From Aminobacter sp. J41 (lineage in GTDB: Bacteria > Pseudomonadota > Alphaproteobacteria > Rhizobiales > Rhizobiaceae): DNA of 38,470 nucleotides. The stretch lies in contig NZ_JAGL01000030.1 in NCBI RefSeq assembly GCF_000526635.1, positions 1 through 38,470 on the forward strand. The letters are read 5' to 3'. Below the pieces are notes generated by a model. The model was not told the origin of the DNA. It ran no database searches and saw only the letters and a program-made list of their open reading frames with translations. Each line of letters opens with the position of its first letter. The stretch's first letter is position 1. Of the stretch, positions 22,699 to 31,785 are shown in pieces. The translations under genes were made by a program, and so were the position numbers.

Positions 22699-23607
22699 AT
22701 GCGTATCGTCGTCGCGTTGGGAGGCAATGCGCTACTGAGACGCGGTGAGCCGCTGACGGCCGAGAACCAGCGCGCCAATGTCCGGCGCGCGGTAGCCGAA
22801 CTCGCCAGGCTGATCGAAGCCAGCCATTCGCTGGTGATCACCCATGGCAACGGACCGCAGGTGGGCCTGCTTGCCCTGCAGGCGGCGTCGACCCCGCATT
22901 CGCCGCTGCCGCTCGACGTGCTGGATGCGGAGTCGGCGGGCATGATCGGCTACGTTATCCAGCAGGAGCTGGCGAACGTCGTGAAGGACCGGTTGTTTGC
23001 AACCCTGCTGACGCAAGTCCGGGTCGATCCGAACGATCCTGCCTTTGCCAACCCGACCAAGCCGATCGGTCCAGTCTACGACGGGGAGACGGCGCACCGG
23101 CTTGCCACCGAGCGCGGCTGGACAGTTGCCCCGGACAACGACAAGTGGCGCCGGGTGGTGCCGTCGCCCCGCCCGCTGGAAATCCTCGAAGCTGAAGTTC
23201 TCTCCTTCCTCGTTGAGCGCGGGGTGATCGTGATCTGCGCGGGCGGGGGGGGCATTCCGATCGTCCCGCTTGAAGGCGGCAGCATTGCCGGCGTCGAAGC
23301 GGTCATAGACAAAGACCTTGCCTCGTCGTTGCTGGCCCGGGACCTGAAGGCGGATTTCCTGCTGATGCTGACCGATGTCGATGCGGTCTATCTCGACTGG
23401 GGCACGCCGCACGCCCTGCCGCTCGGCAAGGCCCGCGTTGACGAAATTTCCGCCAGCTCCTTTGCCGCGGGTTCGATGGGACCGAAGGTCGAGGCTGCGA
23501 TTGCCTTTGCCAGCGAAATGAAAAAACCAGCCGCCATTGGCAGGCTGGAGGATGCGGTCGACATCATAGAGGGCCGTCGCGGAACCTGGATCGTTCCCGC
23601 GAACTAG
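22699..23607 (+). CDS. arcC: Carbamate kinase
   Basis: A 302-residue amino-acid kinase. It has [13 protein letters not shown] at the start, [18 protein letters not shown] near residue 47, [10 protein letters not shown] near 115, [12 protein letters not shown] near 182, [12 protein letters not shown] near 205, and [14 protein letters not shown] near 222. It makes ATP from carbamoyl phosphate and ADP, releasing ammonia and CO2; this is the energy-yielding step of arginine fermentation. The gene follows arcB after 2 nt and must be in the same transcript. Its stop codon overlaps the stop of a convergent small gene in a shared CTAG at 23604-23607. Length and motifs are complete. Confidence 0.94.
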   Translation: MRIVVALGGNALLRRGEPLTAENQRANVRRAVAELARLIEASHSLVITHGNGPQVGLLALQAASTPHSPLPLDVLDAESAGMIGYVIQQELANVVKDRLFATLLTQVRVDPNDPAFANPTKPIGPVYDGETAHRLATERGWTVAPDNDKWRRVVPSPRPLEILEAEVLSFLVERGVIVICAGGGGIPIVPLEGGSIAGVEAVIDKDLASSLLARDLKADFLLMLTDVDAVYLDWGTPHALPLGKARVDEISASSFAAGSMGPKVEAAIAFASEMKKPAAIGRLEDAVDIIEGRRGTWIVPAN

Positions 23608-23828
23608 CTCTGGATACCGGAGGAATGGGTCTCCGGGCTAGCGTCAGCAGAGTCCTGCCATGGTCGCCAGGGGGTCGGCGATACTTCGAGCCTTTGCCGC
23701 GTCTTTGAGGCAACCCATCCGGTTAGGGTGCGCTGGCAGGGGAACACCAGCGTGTGCATTTCCTCGCGATCCTGAACAGCCAGTTCCAGGTCGCAGTTGA
23801 AAGGCGCAGTCGTGATAGGTTGCCACAT
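23604..23828 (-). CDS. Small conserved protein of rhizobial type (74 aa)
   Basis: The product starts [18 protein letters not shown] and continues with [18 protein letters not shown] and SPTPWRPW. From memory this pattern (W-x-PI-x-TAPF, LELAV, HxLVFPC, GWV, PTxWRxW) recurs in small uncharacterised proteins of rhizobia; no function is known to me. There are no membrane or signal segments. It lies 62 nt downstream of fixK on the same strand and may be co-transcribed with it. Its stop overlaps arcC. The C-terminal 16 residues are low in complexity and may not be conserved. Confidence 0.65.
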   Translation of the reverse strand: MWQPITTAPFNCDLELAVQDREEMHTLVFPCQRTLTGWVASKTRQRLEVSPTPWRPWQDSADASPETHSSGIQS

Positions 23829-23890
23829 GGATTGTCTTGGGGACCGTCGCCCTGAGCGAAGGTCCTATTCCCTGAATATGCGTCAGGCCT

Positions 23891-24535
23891 TCATGCCGCG
23901 AGGTTCTGGAGTGTCTTCAGCTTGGTCAGTTCGACGCTGCGCAGGTTCGGCAGCCTGATTACGCCCTTGGCCTTCAGCTTGGAGAAGACTCGGGACACGG
24001 TCTCGATGGTGAGGCCGAGATAGTCCGCGATGTCCGAGCGCGGCATTGGCAGCTCGACGAGCCTCATCCCGCCCTGTCGTTCGGACATTTCGAGCAGGAA
24101 GGCTGCAACGCGCTCGATGGCGTTCTGGTGGCCGAGCACGAGAAGCCGCTCCTGTGACCGAGCAAGGTTCTCAAGTGCCAGCGGCAGCAGTTCCAGCCGG
24201 TCGCTCGACGATGGGCGCAGGATGCGGATGCCGGTCGCGCAGATCGCTTCGGCGAAGAATTGGTGGGTGCCGAACCCTTCGAGGCCAAATATCTCGCCCG
24301 GCATGTGGAACGCCGAAATCTGGCGGCGTCCGTCCGCCAGGAGGCGGTAGACGCGCACGGCACCGAATTCGACCTGATAGAGGTTCCCGCACTTTTCGCC
24401 CTGGGCGTAGATCTCGGAACCTGCGGGAAAGAAGGTGATGGGCTGGCTGTTGTCCAGCAGCCTGGCGGGGCGATGATCGCCAATCACGATGTCATCGGTA
24501 ATCGAAGAACGGCCTAATGTTTCGATGGTCGTCAT
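23891..24535 (-). CDS. fixK: Crp/Fnr-family transcriptional activator, FixK type
   Basis: A 214-residue regulator with a cyclic-nucleotide-like beta-roll (about 30-120), a dimer helix, and a C-terminal winged helix. The helix-turn-helix reads PRSDIADYLGLTIETVSRVF near residues 160-180; the E-T-V-S-R recognition helix is the one that reads TTGA half-sites in the FNR group. The N-terminal cysteine cluster that holds the Fe-S centre in FNR is missing, as in FixK proteins. Thus oxygen control must come from outside, here FixL/FixJ, encoded next door. Two tandem FixJ-like elements (24605-24634) precede the gene. It is the probable activator at the ten TTGAC-type boxes in this window. AGGAAAGG supports the ATG at 24535. 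Confidence 0.9.
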   Translation of the reverse strand: MTTIETLGRSSITDDIVIGDHRPARLLDNSQPITFFPAGSEIYAQGEKCGNLYQVEFGAVRVYRLLADGRRQISAFHMPGEIFGLEGFGTHQFFAEAICATGIRILRPSSSDRLELLPLALENLARSQERLLVLGHQNAIERVAAFLLEMSERQGGMRLVELPMPRSDIADYLGLTIETVSRVFSKLKAKGVIRLPNLRSVELTKLKTLQNLAA

Positions 24536-24604
24536 GGATCGTCCCTTTCCTGTTAGAAGGGACAATCGCGCCAAATGCTGCAATTCGAAATTCGGTTATT
24601 TCCG

Positions 24605-24634
24605 TAAGGGAAATCACTAAGGGAAACTACGTAG
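24605..24634 (-). promoter_or_regulatory. Tandem FixJ-like elements in the fixK promoter
   Basis: On the minus strand TACGTAGTTTCCCTTA (24618-24633) is followed by a second TTTCCCTTA (24605-24613), 13 bp away. The first resembles, as I recall it, the FixJ-binding element of rhizobial fixK promoters. It lies about 90 nt before the fixK ATG and overlaps the TAG stop of the upstream gene. Confidence 0.65.
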
Positions 24635-24968
24635 TGGTGGCGGCTTCATGCACCGCCTGTAGCAGCGCTTCACCAAGGAGTGGCTTTGCCACCAGCTTTT
24701 CCGGGCCGACGGCGAACTTAAGGTGGGAACCAACCAGCAGCACCACCGGTCGGCCGAAACGCTCGAACTGTGCCCGCGCATAAGCCCAGTCGTCAACGGC
24801 GTCCTCATCCACGACCGCGCACAGGAATCCGTCCGGGCCGGTCGATGCAAACGCCTCATCAATGCCGGCGAACGGTGAAACCCGGAAGGCGCCGCTTTCC
24901 AGCACGAAGACAAGCGAGTGCCTGAAAGCCGCATCCGGTGCAACGACGATGACTTCATTCGCCGACAT
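24627..24968 (-). CDS. fixT: FixT-like single receiver-domain protein, putative FixL antagonist
   Basis: A 113-residue protein with a receiver-like fold only: VIVVAPDAAFRHSLVFVLES at the start, a possible phosphoacceptor Asp54 in CAVVDEDAV, PVVLLVG at 74-80, and the Lys95-Pro96 pair in LVAKPLLGEALLQAV. The usual double-acid pocket is reduced to one Asp (Asp12). No output domain follows. In Sinorhizobium and Caulobacter, FixT is a FixK-dependent receiver-like protein of this size that blocks FixL autophosphorylation. Here the size, position between fixJ and fixK, and a FixK-type box upstream all fit. Only one cysteine is present, so a Caulobacter-type Fe-S cluster is unlikely. The FixT name is inference from these points. 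Confidence 0.7.
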   Translation of the reverse strand: MSANEVIVVAPDAAFRHSLVFVLESGAFRVSPFAGIDEAFASTGPDGFLCAVVDEDAVDDWAYARAQFERFGRPVVLLVGSHLKFAVGPEKLVAKPLLGEALLQAVHEAATTT

Positions 24969-25032
24969 TCAAAGCACCCACCATGAAAATTCGGGGTCAG
25001 ATGCACTCAACCATGGAGCGCGCCCAGTCGCA

Positions 25033-25046
25033 TTGCGCTCCGTCAA
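25033..25046 (-). promoter_or_regulatory. FixK-type box upstream of the FixT-like gene
   Basis: TTGCGCTCCGTCAA, with a GTCAA arm and a TTGCG arm as at the stress protein gene. Its centre is about 72 nt before the ATG at 24968, the same spacing as at arcB. Confidence 0.6.
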
Positions 25047-25083
25047 AAAGGGGAGATTCCTCCGGGCCAGCCGGGGAGGGGGC

Positions 25084-25701
25084 TCAGTCAAGCGGCCCCA
25101 TGGCGATGCTCATGCGCACCAGCTCCGGCAGGTTACGCGCCTGCATCTTCGACATGATGTTGGCGCGGTGAACCTCGACCGTGCGGGGGCTGATGCCGAG
25201 ATCGTGCGCGATGGTCTTGTTGGGCAGCCCAGCCACGACCGCCGTCATTACCTGTCGCTCGCGATCGGAGAGGGTTTCGGCGCGGGCGCGCAGCGTTGCC
25301 GCATCCTCGACGGGAGCGACATGCACCTCGAACTGGCTCGCCGCGCGCTTGATCGCCTCGATCAGCACCTCGTCCTCGACCGGTTTTTCGATGAAGTCGA
25401 CGGCGCCGGCCTTCATTGCAGCAACCGCCATCGGCACGTCGCCGTGGCCGGTGATGACGATGGCAGGGATCGATGCCCCGGTCTCCTTCAGCTTTCTCAA
25501 CAATTCGACGCCGTCCAGGTCGGGCATGCGTAGGTCCGTGACGAGGCACGCATTGCCGCAATTCTTCGCCACTTGAAGGAAACTCGTTGCGGAGTCGTGA
25601 ACCCGCACCGTGAAGCCCGTCATCGTCAGCAGGAAGGCGAGTGACTTGCGAACGGGTTCCTCGTCGTCGACGACATGAACGACATAGTCGTCAATTTGCA
25701 T
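25084..25701 (-). CDS. fixJ: Response regulator FixJ
   Basis: A 205-residue response regulator. The receiver has [18 protein letters not shown] at the start, phosphoacceptor Asp56 in [27 protein letters not shown], and [11 protein letters not shown]. The C-terminal LuxR-type helix-turn-helix is [20 protein letters not shown], then [19 protein letters not shown]. Both halves match FixJ closely. Phosphorylated FixJ activates fixK and, in some rhizobia, nifA. The ATG at 25701 overlaps the fixL stop by 11 nt, so kinase and regulator are translated together. Upstream in-frame ATGs lie inside fixL and are not used. Confidence 0.92.
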   Translation of the reverse strand: MQIDDYVVHVVDDEEPVRKSLAFLLTMTGFTVRVHDSATSFLQVAKNCGNACLVTDLRMPDLDGVELLRKLKETGASIPAIVITGHGDVPMAVAAMKAGAVDFIEKPVEDEVLIEAIKRAASQFEVHVAPVEDAATLRARAETLSDRERQVMTAVVAGLPNKTIAHDLGISPRTVEVHRANIMSKMQARNLPELVRMSIAMGPLD

Positions 25702-27196
25702 ACGACACCTCATCAACTGGCAGCGGGAGCGAGAAGCGGAAGGTCGCGCCTCCGGCCTCGTTCCGGCTTGCAGAAATCCTTCCACCATGCGCCTCGATGA
25801 TCCGCTTGGAGATCGAGAGGCCGATGCCCATGCCGCCGGCCTTGCTGGTGACGAACGGCTGGAACAGGCGCGCGCCAACCTCGTCCGAAATGCCCGGGCC
25901 GGTGTCCGAAACTTCGACGATGACCTCGCCGCCTTCGACGCTGGTGCGCACCAGCAGATCCTGATGCTCGCAGGCGCGCATCGCCTCTATCGCATTGCGC
26001 ATGAGGTTTATCAGCACCTGCTGGATCTGGACGGAGTCCACCAGCACGTCCGGATTTTCCGGGGCGAACTCGAAAACCGACCGCACGCCCTGCTCGCGCG
26101 AGCCGACAAGGGCCAAGGCGCCAGCTTCCTCGACCAGCTTGCGCATGCTCTCGAGCTTCATCTCGGCCTGTCCGCGGGTGACGAACTCGCGCAGGTGCCG
26201 GATGATCTCGCCGGCACGCAGCGACTGTTTCACCGTCTCCTCTAGCGCCTCACGAATACGGTCCGCTACCGGGTCTTCGACGGTGCGGAGAAAACGCACG
26301 CAGCCCTGCGTGTAATTGGCGATCGCCGCGAGCGGCTGGTTGAGTTCGTGCGCGAGGGTCGACGCCATTTCGCCGAGCTCATTGAGGCGGGCAAGGCGCG
26401 CGAGCTCGCTCTGTACTTCCTGCAGGCGCGCCGCCGACTCCTCGCGCTCGGTGAGGTCGCGCACGAAGCCGGTAAAGAATCGCTGGCCCCCCGACCGCAT
26501 CTCGCCGACCACGAGTTTCATCGGGAAGGTCGACCCGTCCTTGCGGCGTCCTACGACGACGCGGTCGATGCCGATGATGCGCTTCTCACCGGTGGCGATG
26601 TACCGTCTCACATATGCATCGTGTTCGCGGTGGTATGGCTCCGGCATCAGGATGCTGACGCTGCGGCCAAGAACCTCCGCTTCCGTGAAGCCAAACTGGC
26701 GCACGGCCGCCGGGCTGAACGAGGTGATCCGTCCGTGCTCATCGATCACGACCGTGGCGTCGGGAACGGTGTCGAGGATCGACTGCAGGTGCTCGCGCTG
26801 GGCCCTTAGCGACGCCTCGGTCTTGTCGAGGGCGCGGCGGGCATGATGCAGCATCTCGCCCATCCAGGCGATCGTCAGGCCGACAACCGTGAACACGGCG
26901 CTCTGCAGTCCGGCCGTGAAAGCCCAGCCGCCGATATAGGACGCTCCCAAGAAGGAAAGGATGAGGGCAAGCAGCCCCGGTCCGATGCCGCCCGCGATCG
27001 CCGGAAGCAGGATGGCTGGCACGAAAAGGATGAAGATAGCGGTGTTGCCGAGGGCAGCTTGCAGGGACACCCGGAGAGCAAATACGCACGCCACGCACAC
27101 GACTGCGAGCACGTATCCGGCCTTGCCCTCGAAGCGAGACGACATGATCGACTGCAGGAGTCGACCCTGTAACCCTGGCATATCTCTCGCGGGCAC
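25691..27196 (-). CDS. fixL: Oxygen-sensing histidine kinase FixL
   Basis: A 501-residue membrane kinase. About four hydrophobic segments (residues 27-112) are followed by a haem-PAS domain (about 130-250) and a transmitter. The PAS holds the FixL haem signature: His192 in [10 protein letters not shown], then [15 protein letters not shown] with Arg212 at the oxygen-contact position, and [10 protein letters not shown]. The phosphoacceptor is His283 in [13 protein letters not shown]; the ATP site includes [17 protein letters not shown] and [12 protein letters not shown]. In FixL, oxygen bound to haem switches the kinase off, so low oxygen gives FixJ phosphorylation. All landmark residues are kept, so this should be a working oxygen sensor. 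A later ATG (residue 18) is also possible as start. No FixK box is seen upstream. Confidence 0.93.
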   Translation of the reverse strand: MPARDMPGLQGRLLQSIMSSRFEGKAGYVLAVVCVACVFALRVSLQAALGNTAIFILFVPAILLPAIAGGIGPGLLALILSFLGASYIGGWAFTAGLQSAVFTVVGLTIAWMGEMLHHARRALDKTEASLRAQREHLQSILDTVPDATVVIDEHGRITSFSPAAVRQFGFTEAEVLGRSVSILMPEPYHREHDAYVRRYIATGEKRIIGIDRVVVGRRKDGSTFPMKLVVGEMRSGGQRFFTGFVRDLTEREESAARLQEVQSELARLARLNELGEMASTLAHELNQPLAAIANYTQGCVRFLRTVEDPVADRIREALEETVKQSLRAGEIIRHLREFVTRGQAEMKLESMRKLVEEAGALALVGSREQGVRSVFEFAPENPDVLVDSVQIQQVLINLMRNAIEAMRACEHQDLLVRTSVEGGEVIVEVSDTGPGISDEVGARLFQPFVTSKAGGMGIGLSISKRIIEAHGGRISASRNEAGGATFRFSLPLPVDEVSYAN

Positions 27197-27344
27197 CCCC
27201 GATACCTCTTGAAACAGCTAGACTGCCTGGCGGCTCAAAAACATCACGACGGCCGAACTGTGCCGGGTCACACCGGCTCGCAACGGAGAATAACAGCTGA
27301 CCGCAGTTACGTAATCCATAAGCCACGTGAACGATGTGAACAAC

Positions 27345-27370
27345 GAGCCCCGCCTGTTGAGGCGGGACTC
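27345..27370 (-). terminator. Hairpin between the flavoreductase and fixL genes
   Basis: CCCGCCT GTTG AGGCGGG (7-bp perfect stem, 27349-27366), extended by GAG/CTC with one mismatch. It lies about 55 nt after the stop of the minus-strand flavoreductase gene. No T-run follows, so its strength as terminator is uncertain. Confidence 0.5.
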
Positions 27371-27421
27371 CGGGCAGCCACCTTATCTGTTTTCTGCGGG
27401 AGTTCGTTTCAGCTGCAAGAG

Positions 27422-28774
27422 CTACCTCATCGCGAAGATTTCCTGATGGAAGCGCTCGGCAACCGGCAGTCCGTGGTGGGCGAAGTCCTGCCGCAGCGCC
27501 TGGCCGAAGCCCGCCGGCCCGCAGAACCAAATACTGGCGTTGCGCCACTCGGGGACCAGCTCGCGGATGCGGTCGCCGCTTAAGCGGCCATCGCGGGCAT
27601 CGACCAGAACATGCATGCGAATTCCCGCTGCCTTTGCATCTTCCGTCAGCTTGGCGATCGCCGCCTCGTCATATTCTCTGGTTGAGTGGAACAGGTCGAT
27701 TTCTGACAGCGATTTACCTCGGTGATCGCACCGCACCTCGGCAAGATGCTTCATCGCGGCAATGAACGGCGTGATGCCGATGCCGCCACCAATCCAGATC
27801 TGGCTAGGCTGGATGTCCTCGAAGTCGAAGCAGCCGTACGGGCCCTCAATCTTCACTTCCTGCCCGACCTTCAGCTTGTTGCGCAGCAGGCCGGTATGGT
27901 CGCCAAGCTCTTTGGCAACGAAGATGATGCGGCGGTTCTCGTCATCCCAGGCCGAGGCGATGGTATAGGGGTGCGCCCCTTCCCTGCGATCAGACATCGC
28001 GAAGGCGAACTGACCAGGCTTGTGGCCAGGCCAGCCCTGCGGAACGTCGATGACGACCTCAAGCGCCTTCACGCCCGGATAGTACTGCAGTGCGGCGATC
28101 GTTCCCGTCACTTGCCGCGCAACGCCGACGCGGCGGAACAGGGCGACTAGTGCGGCATAGGTCCCGGCAATCATGGAGATTGCCATGAAGATGCCGACCG
28201 GCGTCGTCCAGTAGTCGAACTCCATCAGCACAACAGAGTGGAAGACGAGTACCAGGTAAGCGATCGCGATCAGCCGGTGCGTCTTGTAGAACAGCCGGTA
28301 CGGGAAATACTTGATGAGAGCGAGGGCGATCAGCACTACAGATGCGTAGTAGGCCCATTCGCCAAGCCCTTCGGCAATACCCCGGTACGACATCAGGAAC
28401 TGCCTGATCGGGTCCTCGATCGGCGGACGAGCACCGCGGGTACCTCGCTCCATAAGACCCCAGGCCACCGCCCATTTCGGAGCCTGTCCCCAGACCCAGT
28501 GCGCGATGGCGACGACGAGGGCGGTGATGCCAAGCCACTTGTGCAGCCGGTACATCTTGTCAAGTCCGCCGAACCAGCGCTCCGGCCAGCGCGGCCGCAG
28601 CGCGAGCACCAGTGCCATGCTCATCGCGAACATGGCGAGGAGGCCGCTGTATTGAACCATGAACCCGCGCAGCCCCATGAAGCTGGCTGCCTGGAGTACG
28701 TCGGGTACGGCGAGAAGCCATAAGGCGGTGAGGAGCGCCAGAGCGCCCCAGAAGGCGAGCTTGATGTGCCGCAT
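27422..28774 (-). CDS. Membrane ferric-reductase/NOX-like flavocytochrome
   Basis: A 450-residue protein. The N-terminal half has six or so transmembrane helices with paired histidines (YRLHKWLGITALVVAIAHWV and KTHRLIAIAYLVLVFHSVV), the haem-carrying ferric reductase-like domain. The C-terminal half is a ferredoxin-NADP reductase-type module: HPYTIAS for FAD, IEGPYGCFD, IWIGGGIGITPFIAAM for the nucleotide, and WFCGPAGFGQALR. It would move electrons from NAD(P)H through FAD and haem across the membrane to an acceptor, possibly ferric iron or oxygen. The ATG at 28774 follows an AGAAAGGATG site; the frame extends further upstream without membrane or domain content. A perfect FixK-type box lies about 68 nt before it. 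The physiological acceptor is unknown. Confidence 0.87.
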   Translation of the reverse strand: MRHIKLAFWGALALLTALWLLAVPDVLQAASFMGLRGFMVQYSGLLAMFAMSMALVLALRPRWPERWFGGLDKMYRLHKWLGITALVVAIAHWVWGQAPKWAVAWGLMERGTRGARPPIEDPIRQFLMSYRGIAEGLGEWAYYASVVLIALALIKYFPYRLFYKTHRLIAIAYLVLVFHSVVLMEFDYWTTPVGIFMAISMIAGTYAALVALFRRVGVARQVTGTIAALQYYPGVKALEVVIDVPQGWPGHKPGQFAFAMSDRREGAHPYTIASAWDDENRRIIFVAKELGDHTGLLRNKLKVGQEVKIEGPYGCFDFEDIQPSQIWIGGGIGITPFIAAMKHLAEVRCDHRGKSLSEIDLFHSTREYDEAAIAKLTEDAKAAGIRMHVLVDARDGRLSGDRIRELVPEWRNASIWFCGPAGFGQALRQDFAHHGLPVAERFHQEIFAMR

Positions 28775-28835
28775 GGCGGCATCCTTTCTGAACAACCGGA
28801 TGTGCTTGGCGTAGAGCCGCCCGACACGGCGTTCC

Positions 28836-28849
28836 TTGACGGTAGTCAA
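28836..28849 (-). promoter_or_regulatory. FixK/FNR-type box upstream of the flavoreductase gene
   Basis: TTGACGGTAGTCAA, perfect arms TTGAC / GTCAA. Its centre is about 68 nt before the ATG at 28774, again a canonical activator spacing. Confidence 0.75.
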
Positions 28850-29090
28850 TTTCGCTCGCGCAAGATCCGGAGCCGTTTCACGGCCGCCGCGAAATTTATC
28901 CAGAATCAAAGACAGCTTCTTAGCCGCAGGGTTGGATGTCGCTCGTTGGTCCGTGCCGACGAGTTTATGCAGACCCTGTTTCTGTAGCTATCGAGACGAT
29001 CTGCGCCCAGCCGGACACCTGCCAACAATGACGCTTCGCATCGCGGTCTTCGTTCACCGTGATTCCAGTCAGGAAGGAGCTGGCAACGAC
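28850..29090. other. Intergenic region before the ArcD-like gene
   Basis: A long leader without a gene. It holds at most a weak FNR-like half-site, TTATCCAGAATCAA at 28896-28909 (one good ATCAA arm), about 190 nt before the transporter ATG. No perfect FixK-type box faces arcD-arcA, apart from the shared one at 28836. An open frame runs into the transporter from upstream, but the AGGAAGGAG before 29091 fixes the start. Confidence 0.4.
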
Positions 29091-30524
29091 ATGACGACTG
29101 CATCCGACACCACAACATCAGGCAAGTTTCGGTTTCCGACCGCGTTCACCATCCTGTTCGGGCTGATCATCGCTGTTGCTGCGCTGACCTGGATCATCCC
29201 CGCCGGTCAGTACGAGCGCGTCGAGAACGCCGCGCTCAGCCGCGAGGTGCCGGTGGCGGGCACCTATGCCCCCACCGATCCCAATCCGCAGGGGTTTTTC
29301 GACGTCATCATGGCGCCGATCAGCGGCTTCTATGATCCGGCTTCCAATGTGGCGAACGCCATTGACGTTGCCCTCTTCGTGCTCGTCATCGGCGGCTTTA
29401 TCGGCGTCGTCACGTCCACGGGCGCCATCAACGCCGGCATCGGCAATGCGATGACAACGCTCAAAGGGCGCGAAAAGTGGATGATCCCGGTACTCATGGG
29501 ATTGTTCGCCTTCGGCGGCACCACCTACGGCATGGCCGAGGAGACGCTCGCCTTCTACGTGCTGCTGATCCCCATCATGATTGCTGCCGGCTACGACGCC
29601 GTCACGGCGGTGGCGATCATCCTGCTTGGCGCCGGTGTCGGCGTGCTGGGCTCCACAGTCAACGCCTTCGCCACGGTCATCGCTTCGGACGCTGCCGGCA
29701 TGCCCTTTACCCAGGGCATGGTGCTGCGCCTCGTCATTCTGGGGCTCTGCTGGCTGGCCTGCGTCATCTACGTGATGCGCTACGCCGAACGTGTGCGCAA
29801 GGACCCGACGCAGTCGATCGTCTACGATCGCAAGGCGGACAACGAGGCATACTTCCTTTCGGGCATGGACACGGGCGCGGGCGAGTTCACCGGCCTGCAC
29901 AAGATCGTTCTGGCAATCTTCGGCATCACCTTCATCGTCATGGTCTGGGGCGTGTTGAAGGGCGGCTGGTGGATGGGCGAGATGAGCGGCCTGTTCCTCG
30001 CCTCGGCGATCCTGATCGGGCTGATCGCACGGCCCGGCGAGGAGAACTTCGTCAACTCCTTCCTGGGCGGCGCGCGCGACCTGCTCGGCGTTGCCCTCAT
30101 CATCGGCCTCGCACGCGGCATCGTGGTGGTGATGGACGCCGGTCGCATCAGCGACACCATCCTGCACTGGGCGGAGCTGTCCGTGGCGGGGCTTGGGGAG
30201 GTTGCCTTCGTCAATGTCATCTACTGGATCGAGGTGCTGCTCTCCTTCTTCGTCCCGTCCTCTTCGGGCTTGGCGGTCCTGTCCATGCCCATCCTTGCGC
30301 CCGTGGCCGACTTTGCCGGGGTCGGACGTGAATTCGTCGTCACCGCCTACCAGTCCGCAAACGGCATCGTGAACCTCATCAACCCGACCTTCGCGGTGGT
30401 CATGGGCGGTCTCGCCATTGGGCGTGTGCCCTACGAGCGCTGGCTGCGCTTCATGTGGCCGCTGCTGCTCATACTCACCGTCATCATCATGGCGAGCCTC
30501 AGCATCGCCGTGCTCACAGCCTGA
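29091..30524 (+). CDS. YfcC/ArcD-like membrane transporter, probable arginine/ornithine exchanger
   Basis: A 478-residue protein with about eleven or twelve transmembrane helices. Family landmarks are [15 protein letters not shown] near residue 38, the soluble segment with [36 protein letters not shown] near 140, [20 protein letters not shown] near 180, and [20 protein letters not shown] near 405, the substrate-path signature of the YfcC group. This group is used as an arginine:ornithine antiporter in several arc operons. The arcA gene starts 11 nt after the stop, which makes that role likely. Exchange costs no energy, so the carbamate-kinase ATP is net gain. The substrate is inferred from the neighbour only. 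Confidence 0.85.
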   Translation: MTTASDTTTSGKFRFPTAFTILFGLIIAVAALTWIIPAGQYERVENAALSREVPVAGTYAPTDPNPQGFFDVIMAPISGFYDPASNVANAIDVALFVLVIGGFIGVVTSTGAINAGIGNAMTTLKGREKWMIPVLMGLFAFGGTTYGMAEETLAFYVLLIPIMIAAGYDAVTAVAIILLGAGVGVLGSTVNAFATVIASDAAGMPFTQGMVLRLVILGLCWLACVIYVMRYAERVRKDPTQSIVYDRKADNEAYFLSGMDTGAGEFTGLHKIVLAIFGITFIVMVWGVLKGGWWMGEMSGLFLASAILIGLIARPGEENFVNSFLGGARDLLGVALIIGLARGIVVVMDAGRISDTILHWAELSVAGLGEVAFVNVIYWIEVLLSFFVPSSSGLAVLSMPILAPVADFAGVGREFVVTAYQSANGIVNLINPTFAVVMGGLAIGRVPYERWLRFMWPLLLILTVIIMASLSIAVLTA

Positions 30525-30535
30525 AGGAGAACAAA

Positions 30536-31765
30536 ATGTCCGTCACCTACGGAGTTCATTCCGAGGTCGGCAAGCTGCGGCGGGTGCTGGTGGACCGGCC
30601 GGGCGCAGCACTTGCCCGCCTCACTCCGTCGAACTGCGAGGAGCTGCTCTTTGATGATGTGCTATGGGTCAAGCAGGCGCGGATCGAGCACATGACCTTC
30701 GTCGACGCGATCCGCTATCGCGGCGCCGAAGTGGTGTTCCTGCGTGAGGCGCTGGCCGAAACAATGAAGGACATGGAGGCCCGCCGCTGGCTGCTTGAGC
30801 GCCGCGTCAACGAGAACACCGTTGGCGTTGGCCTTGCCGATGACCTCAGGGCGATGCTGATGGAGATCGACGCCGATCAGCTGTCGAATATCCTGATGGG
30901 CGGCATGAACAAGGCAGAACTTCCCGTCGAGCACAAGGGCGTGGTTGCTCCGGTGCTGCGACCGGAGGATTTCATCCTGCCGCCACTGCCAAACCATCTG
31001 TTCACGCGCGACACGACCTGCTGGATCTATGGCGGCGTGACGCTCAACCCGATGCGCTGGAACGCGCGCAAGCTCGAAACCGTCAACATCACCGCCGTCT
31101 ACCGCTTCCACCCGGATTTTCGCGATGCCGGCTTCAACGTCTGGTGGGGTGACCCGGACAAGGATCATGGCAATGCCACACTCGAAGGCGGCGATGTGAT
31201 GCCGCTCGGCAAGGGGCTGGTTCTGGTCGGCATGGGCGAGCGCACGACACCGCATGCCGTCGGCCAGCTCGCCCGCGCGCTGTTCAGGAAGGGCGCAGCC
31301 GAGCGCGTCATCGCCTGCAAGCTGCCGATCGAGCGCGCCTCCATGCACCTCGACACGGTCTTCACCTTCTGCGACCGTGACCTGGTGACGCTGTTTGCCG
31401 ACGTGGTCGACGGCATCACCGCCTATTCGCTGCGGCCGGGCGAAAAGGACGGCGAGATCGACGTGCGCAAGGAAGATGGTCATCTGACCAACGTTGTTGC
31501 CGAGGCGCTGGGCCTGCGGAAGCTGCGCGTGGTGCAGACGGGTGGCGATGCCTATGTCGCCGAACGCGAGCAGTGGGACGACGGCAACAACGTCATTGCG
31601 CTCGAGCCAGGCGTTGTCATCGGCTACGACCGCAACACCTATACCAACACACAGCTGCGCAAGGCCGGCGTCGAGGTCATCACCGTTCCGGGCGCCGAGC
31701 TTGGGCGCGGCCGCGGCGGTGGACATTGCATGACCTGCCCACTGATCCGCGATCCGGTCTACTGA
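30536..31765 (+). CDS. arcA: Arginine deiminase
   Basis: A 409-residue amidinotransferase-fold enzyme of normal ADI length. It begins [20 protein letters not shown]. The substrate-site segment [13 protein letters not shown] lies near 160, the EGGDVM segment near 223, and [10 protein letters not shown], with the catalytic His, near 278. The nucleophile is Cys398 in [11 protein letters not shown] close to the C-terminus. It hydrolyses arginine to citrulline and ammonia, the first step of the deiminase pathway; ArcB and ArcC from 21.7 kb complete it. AAGGAG stands before the ATG at 30536; the frame upstream lies inside the transporter gene. The gene is coupled to the transporter, and a hairpin separates it from the next gene. 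Confidence 0.96.
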   Translation: MSVTYGVHSEVGKLRRVLVDRPGAALARLTPSNCEELLFDDVLWVKQARIEHMTFVDAIRYRGAEVVFLREALAETMKDMEARRWLLERRVNENTVGVGLADDLRAMLMEIDADQLSNILMGGMNKAELPVEHKGVVAPVLRPEDFILPPLPNHLFTRDTTCWIYGGVTLNPMRWNARKLETVNITAVYRFHPDFRDAGFNVWWGDPDKDHGNATLEGGDVMPLGKGLVLVGMGERTTPHAVGQLARALFRKGAAERVIACKLPIERASMHLDTVFTFCDRDLVTLFADVVDGITAYSLRPGEKDGEIDVRKEDGHLTNVVAEALGLRKLRVVQTGGDAYVAEREQWDDGNNVIALEPGVVIGYDRNTYTNTQLRKAGVEVITVPGAELGRGRGGGHCMTCPLIRDPVY

Positions 31766-31785
31766 GGCTTTTTAACAGACAGATT

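Noticed and set aside
23891-24535. Calling the Crp-family gene FNR itself
   Set aside because: The N-terminal cysteine cluster needed for the Fe-S oxygen sensor is missing, and FixLJ with FixJ-like sites lies next to it; FixK fits better.
28896-28909. TTATCCAGAATCAA as a FixK box for the arcD-like/arcA genes
   Set aside because: Only one half-site is good and the spacing to the start codon is long; kept only as a weak note.
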